The notes below the pieces were generated by a model. That model had not been told where the DNA came from. It worked only from the letters and a program-made list of their open reading frames with translations, and made no database searches. The position numbers were made by a program, and so were the translations under genes. From Rhyacichthys aspro (Eukaryota > Chordata > Actinopteri > Gobiiformes > Rhyacichthyidae), in NCBI GenBank assembly GCA_036850595.1, contig CM072160.1, positions 17,339,906 to 17,403,905 on the forward strand: DNA of 64,000 nucleotides, read 5' to 3'. Of this stretch, positions 58,891-64,000 are shown one piece after another (the first letter of the stretch is position 1; every line of letters starts with the position of its first letter).

Positions 58891-61800
58891 TTAGTGGATA
58901 AACTGAGCACCACCATGAGGCACCATCTCTGTCACGCCCCATGCCACCACATTCCCCCTGTGCTCACAGCTCTTGTCGTCCTGTGAAGCGAGTTGAGAAA
59001 TCTCATCCTCTGACAGGACCCTGTCCCACATGTTCACCCCCGTCATCTTTCCTGCAAAAGCAAGTTTAGGGTCGAAGCCTCCCTCAAACCCTGGCACCCC
59101 ACGTCCACTGCCGGGGGTCACCTGGCAGCAGCCATTTCTCTCCTGTCCCAGCTGCAGGGAACCTCCGTCTGGAATGATATGTTCTTCAGCCACACCGGGT
59201 GTGATGGCCACTTTTTTACCATCTGCCCACAGGGTTGCCATTCCCTGCTTAGAGGACCAAGCCCCGCACAAATGGACCCACTTTGACGTTCCTCCTGGGT
59301 TCACAACACCTTGGGCCTCCACCAAATGAGCCTCTCCTCCGATGGTGAAGAGGGCTGAGCTGTGGCTGAACAGCAGCTGGATCTCGTATGGGTTCTGGCG
59401 AGTTCCGTAAGAGAAGAGCACTGTTCTGTTGAAGACGCTGGTCGGCTTCACCCACAGGCACACGGTGAAGGAAGATAGTGAGAGTGGAACTTCTGGTATG
59501 ACTGAGGTGTAGATTCGCCGCGAGTGCATGGGAAAGAGAAGGGCCATCTCACAGCCTGCAAATTTAGAACACATACAGTACAGTGTTAATTTATTATGAT
59601 GCGCTACTCTTTCATACATTGAACTGTTGGAAATCTGGATTATATAAAGTGAGTTTGGAGGTAGAAAAGAAAACCAAAGTGGCAAAAATAGCCAAAAAAG
59701 ACCACCTAGACTGCATTAAGCCATCTAAAACATCAATTGCTGATTTGCTTTGCTTGTGCTTTGTCTGTGTGGAGTAATGCAAGTTACTGATTAGGAAGGA
59801 TACGTTGCTACTTGACTGGGGCAAGACACCTGGAGACAAATAGTGGAAAAGGAAAAGACAATTTGCATGATTAGTGTCAAGGCTCAACAGGGGGTCTCAT
59901 TTTTCTACTGCATGTGTGACCCCATTATGTCAGTGTCGTGACAGATATGTATGAATCTAATATGGAAGTCTGTTTGGGGGTCATACTGGAGAAGTAATAG
60001 GTAAAGACAGACAGATAGCTGAGGAAGCAAAGGTGAGAGGATGCATATCTTGCCTCCAGGTAAGTATCTTTGCTTCAGTGATGTCAGCACCTCTTGAAGA
60101 TCTGCTCTTGTCTGCTGTATTGCTACAAGTGCCGCTTCTAAAGCTGCTTCATGGGCTGCAACTTCCTGTTTGTGGTGCTCATTGGACTGTTGGAATCCTG
60201 TCTTTGAATGCACTGCGCTCCCTGGACCACTGAAGCAGCTGGTCTCTAGCTTGACAAGTCGGGAGAGGCTTGGGCTTGCCGCAGAGAGGAGTTGTTGTAG
60301 TATTGCCTCCAGCTGGATGCCAGCAGATTTCCCACTTAGATCTTCTTTTGGCTTAAGGCGATCCAGGATTTCTTTAAAGTGGGCCTGCAGCTGCAAATCC
60401 AACCTTCTACCAGCTGCCTCCACTGCAACACCACATGAACCGCCGTACTCTGCCACAAACCTAATCGGGGGCCAAGTCTTCTTTAATTTACTTATCTAAC
60501 AGTATCTTAGAACATCAATGTGTGCTCCTACTTACCTGAGCAATTCCTGCCGCAGAGACTCCATCTCCACCTTGACAATGTCATCAGTGTACTGAAGCAG
60601 CATGTTCTCTCATCTGACTGTTCTCCAGCATTGAAAACATTTTGTCCCATTTGGTCAGGTCTGGAGAACTGCAGGGAAGTGTGTTTGGAGTCGCTAAGGA
60701 AACGGGTGAAAAGAGAAATATTGGGCTAATGAATATCTACCTTAGACATAAGCCACAAGTGGATGAAAGGGTGGATATCCATAAGTGGACACGACTATAC
60801 TTTGTTCAGATTATCTCCTGGCCCATGAACGCAGAGATAACAATTACTCATCAAGTAAAAGCCCCCTAGTAAAATGCCACTTATTTGACATCCCAGGCCT
60901 TTTGTTGTGAGGAGGAAAAGGAAAGGGAAGCCCTTGTGAGTGTGTTTGTGTGTGGGAGGTTGGTAATCGCCTGTTTGACAGAAAAATAATGAAGAAGTAA
61001 TAAAGCAAGGCGGGAGGTAGACCAACCAAAAGAGTGAAAATATCTGTTCAACACACTGTTCTTATTAACATTTGAGCCTCTTAAACTCTGTTTATACCTA
61101 AGTTATTCTGAAGGGGCACTATAGAGGCCCACAAGATTTTGTTTTGACTGCCTGTCCATGAGGTTCAAAATAAATTAGGCATGAGGTTTGTGTGCTCAGC
61201 TGGCTTGAAGTCATTATGAATGGACCAAAGGTTGTAAATGTACACTTTTTATACTTAACAGTCAATTTTTGTAACATCAGCAGGCTCATATAAGTCACTT
61301 GGAAAAAAAAATAATTCACTCATCCGCTCACCTGCAAACTTTTAGTGCTCTTAAAGGTGCAGTGTGCAGAATAGGATTTTGAATCAGCTACCTCACACCT
61401 AGATCCTACTTGATCCTACATATTGCGCCTTACTTTTTCATTGTAATTTAAGCAGTTGCATTTTTTGAGTAATATGTGTTTTCCACTTAGTTGATTTTAT
61501 CGCTTCATTGTGTTTAATCACATGTGCATGCTGAGCTCAGAGCCAAAATTGCAGCTCAAAACAGTGCCAAGTTTTAAAAACACAAATAATGAAAGCTCTT
61601 AGAGACACGTGCACGCTCTTTGATCTACATACTTTCTCACACCTTTGTTTTTTCACCTTTTGTTTTTGACCTTACCAACACCCTGCTGTGAACAGAAACA
61701 GGTCTGGTAAAAGAATTGTATAATGATATGGTGTTTTTCTGATTAAAGACCAGTCATTCATGCTCTAATACGTGTTAGACCCAGCAGAGAGAACTCCGTG

Positions 61801-62148
61801 CTCTTCTGGCTCAGATGTTGCTTGTGTCATCATGCCCAACTCTTACTGCCTCAGCACACTCAGCACAATAACTGATATTTTGATCAAACATTTTCTAAAT
61901 TATCACACTGAAAATTCCTTATCCATAGCTTTAATGTCTTCCTGCACTTACAATGGAATTGGCCACAATCCAAACCATTTAAAGTCAGGTCATCTATTGT
62001 GGTACTTACGTTGTGGTGTCTCCCCATCTGTGATTTCGTTGTAGTAGGGATCAGCGTAGTTGACCTCAATATCATCTTCATAGGCCAGTGTCAGCCACAC
62101 ACACACTGACAGCACACACAGCGTCTTGGGTGAGCTCCACTGAAACAT
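58891..62148 (-). CDS. ptx3: Long pentraxin 3, four exons, with an apparent frameshift
   Basis: Secreted pattern-recognition protein of innate immunity, nested in veph1 as in mammals. Exons: 62010-62148, 60536-60660, 60054-60460, 58891-59555. A signal peptide (LCVLSVCVWLTLAYEDD) is followed by an acidic N-terminus. Exon 2 holds the conserved KWDKMFSMLENSQMRE and MLLQYTDD. Exon 3 is a helical region with QQTRADLQEVL. The last exon is the pentraxin domain: CEMALLFPMHSRRIY, FSYGTRQNPYEIQL, the signature HLCGAWSS, GQERNGCC, FDPKLAFAGKMTGVNMWD, and the end RGNVVAWGVTEMVPHGGAQF. In exon 2 the frame breaks between MRE and MLLQ (60604-60611), and the total, 1336 nt, is not a multiple of three. Intron 3 uses a GC donor. 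An insertion of about 12 residues follows GCC (QVTPGSGRGVPG) relative to human. The gene identity is secure; whether it is functional is open. Confidence 0.92.
60052..60053 (-). other. ptx3: GC splice donor of ptx3 intron 3
   Basis: The exon 3 end is fixed by protein homology (CCTGGAG joined to GCTGTGAG gives PGGCE, as in other PTX3 proteins). The intron begins GCAAGA with no usable GT nearby. GGAG|GCAAGA fits the known GC-AG consensus. The acceptor is the ordinary AAATTTGCAG. Confidence 0.75.
60604..60611 (-). pseudogene. ptx3: Reading-frame break in ptx3 exon 2 (GA run)
   Basis: On the - strand the sequence reads CAGATGAGAGAACATGCTGC. The upstream frame gives SQMREH and then stops 7 codons later. 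The conserved continuation MLLQYTDD is read one frame over. Loss of one GA unit from the GAGAGA run (or gain of one base) explains this. Exon lengths sum to 1336, which leaves a remainder of one and fits a loss of two bases. It may be a sequencing or assembly error, an allele or a real inactivation. Confidence 0.8.
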
Positions 62149-62697
62149 GCTGCTCCTCTTCTCTGTGAAAGGATAGAGTGAAGTGTGGTGAGTGTTTAAT
62201 GGACTGCTCTTCTCTCTGTAGGTTCTTAGTCCTGCCCCCTCTCTGACTGCCTCACGTTCTCCAGCGCTGCAGGTCCCCACTCTCTTTCAACTCCTCGCCC
62301 TCTAACCCAGCGCTCGGCCCTCCTCCTAATGACTCTCCATCTCCCTCCCACTACCTCTCTTTGTCTTTCTTTCTCGCTCATTAAATGCTGAGCAATCCTT
62401 GGCTGGACGCCCGGCCATGTGGAGTGGTCCAACTGCACAGAGGGGCCGCTGGAGCCCTGTTTACTGTACATATGTGCACTAATGTAGCGCACGTGCAAAG
62501 ATTGACCAAGACCTACGTGTACAAGCCTCAATCTTGAGCCTGTTTCTCTATCCATATATTAAATTCAAATTGAGTTTATTAGCCCCCAAGTGAAAATTCA
62601 GTTGTCGGGACTCTTCAAATAAATTAAAAAGCAAACTAATTTAGACTTCATCTTCCCTGGACTGATTGATTGCACAGTCTTTTGGCAGTCAGGAATA
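62149..62697 (-). promoter_or_regulatory. ptx3: ptx3 upstream region
   Basis: This lies directly upstream of the ptx3 start codon on the - strand. The first 200 bases are moderately GC-rich with a CT-rich tract on + (62270-62380), and probably include the untranslated leader and core promoter. No definite TATA box or NF-kB site is claimed. Confidence 0.4.
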
Positions 62698-62850
62698 AGA
62701 AGTTCTTGTGGCGTTCTGTCCTGCAGCTCACTGATCTCAGACGCCCACTGGCTGCTCTCTGTCTGCTGTCTCAAGAGCCCAATGGGGGATTGTCCATGTT
62801 GTTCAGCATAGCATCTGTCCTGTCGTGTCTGTTGCTCTACTGTGTATACC
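62698..62850 (+). repeat. Dispersed repeat R4, copy b
   Basis: The second copy of the sequence seen at 17978-18100; GAAGTTCTTGTGGC, CAGACGCCCACTGGCTGCTC and TTGTCCATGTTGTTCAG are shared in order. This copy is longer and better preserved. Confidence 0.6.
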
Positions 62851-64000
62851 AGATCCCCCAATCTAATACGTATAGTTGGAAAATGTATGTGCCTTAAGTG
62901 TTATGTTTATTTTGACTAGTTACTAATGATTTATTCTAATGTCACAATCTGACTGCAAGCCGTCATTCTCATTTTAGAATAAGGAAAGCTTTTTGTTTAA
63001 TAATGTAGTAATAATTCAATTTAAAATAATGTAGCTTGACTTTTTAAACTATTGAATTAAATGCCATTAATATTCAACTTTCTTTTTAAACTGCTGACTG
63101 ATCAGTACAATGCGGTGTGTGTATTTAAGATAAAATACTGCAGTGTCAACATGTCCAGCACAAGTTCCTTTGGCTGTGGGTGCTAGTATGCTTTGAGATT
63201 TTGTTAGTGCACCTACAAAGTCCAATTTATTTTGCCCAATAATTGCCAAACCTTTACTTTAAATGTGCAACACCACAGGTTTAACACCACTGAACGTCAT
63301 CCTGTTCTATATTATATATTTGCTCACTACCTTGTGTTAACTTCTTAGTTTCTTTCTTTCAGTCTCTGCTTTAAAATGAAGAAATCAGATTTGGATCATG
63401 GGTCAGTAAAGCATTAGATTGTAGGGCAGCAGTCTGAACATATTCTGTTTTTCTTTTGACTATTATTACTCATGTAATCACCAATGTAAACAGGATTTAT
63501 TTTAAAAGACACCCAAAGCACTCAGCACCATATTGTAACCTCATCTTCAAACACATGCAGGAAATTGAGAAATGTTTAAAAGTGTCTGAAAATTTCTGTC
63601 TTTATGCAAACATTTGGCTCTCACAGGCAGAATTATATGAGCCGCGCTTGAGCCGCTGAGTGAGCCAGTGAGTAATGCGTCGTTGGAGGTAGCCTGTGTG
63701 TCGTAATCAGAGACAACTGCAGCTCCTGCGTATCACACACACAGACACACACACACCGGGATGGGGAAAGAGGCGGGCGAGGTAATGGAAGGGGGAGGAA
63801 GTAGTGAACACAAACTTCACTGATTTTTGCCCCATGCAGAGATAGTGTATTTCTGTGTGCGTGTTTGTGTGTTGCGGGCAGAGGAAAATTTGAATGGAAT
63901 CCAGACTTCAGGAGTTCCTAAATGGCTTTATTGTTCTCTTGCTCCACATTGTTTTATTTATTTGCTAACTTTGTTTATTTTCTGACCATCTGAAGTGAGT
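62851..64000. other. veph1 intron sequence with a GC-richer block and (AC)n
   Basis: Mostly AT-rich, with no exon recognised. At 63640-63800 the composition changes: GAGCCGCGCTTGAGCCGC, an (AC)n-type run at 63733-63757 and GGCGGGCGAG|GTAATG. This could be an alternative first exon or a regulatory element, but there is no protein evidence. Confidence 0.4.

Noticed and set aside
56826..64000. Further veph1 exons
   Set aside because: I looked for the conserved continuation of the armadillo-like region after exon 56651-56825 and saw none before the window ends.
1..64000. CRISPR arrays, rRNA, phage or bacterial operons
   Set aside because: No direct-repeat/spacer pattern or ribosomal sequence; the whole window is vertebrate-type with introns.

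Overview
This window looks like a piece of a bony fish (teleost) chromosome. Genes are split into short exons with GT-AG introns. Spacers are AT-rich and contain Tc1/mariner remnants, a MITE, a solo LTR and several unnamed dispersed repeats. The recognisable genes are vertebrate orthologues whose human counterparts map to 3q25-q26. There is no prokaryotic signal: no operons, CRISPR array or rRNA. Species cannot be named from the sequence.

Layout. 1-11970 is a gene-poor spacer holding a decayed Tc1 copy (about 5605-6415) and an intact-looking MITE (10227-10755). Five or six genes follow. (1) serpini1 (neuroserpin), + strand, coding 11997-18913, eight coding exons, 415 codons. (2) An unnamed SDS22-like leucine-rich-repeat gene, + strand, 21269-24182, seven exons, 301 codons. 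(3) golim4 (Golgi integral membrane protein 4), - strand, coding 42227 down to 28325, sixteen exons, 694 codons. (4) A PQ-loop lysosomal transporter of the SLC66A1 family, best called slc66a1l from its neighbours, - strand, 47081 down to 45477, seven exons, 300 codons. (5) veph1, + strand, of which only the first coding exons (55242-56825) lie here. (6) ptx3 (long pentraxin 3), - strand, 62148 down to 58891, four exons, sitting inside the veph1 intron as it does in human.

The genes do not form one pathway. The neighbourhood serpini1-golim4 and slc66a1l-veph1/ptx3 is conserved vertebrate synteny. The two blocks are well apart on human 3q but adjacent here. golim4 converges with the LRR gene, and slc66a1l is divergent from veph1.

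The points most worth a second look are: an apparent reading-frame break in ptx3 exon 2 at a GA dinucleotide run, supported by total CDS length; a GC-AG intron in ptx3; a reading frame that stays open through candidate upstream exons of veph1; the solo LTR with 5-bp target duplications; the MITE with perfect 22-bp terminal inverted repeats; a long hairpin beside a minisatellite in golim4 intron 1; and a 13-bp perfect inverted repeat inside a coding exon of the PQ-loop gene. I found no convincing new biological system; the window is mostly ordinary vertebrate sequence.
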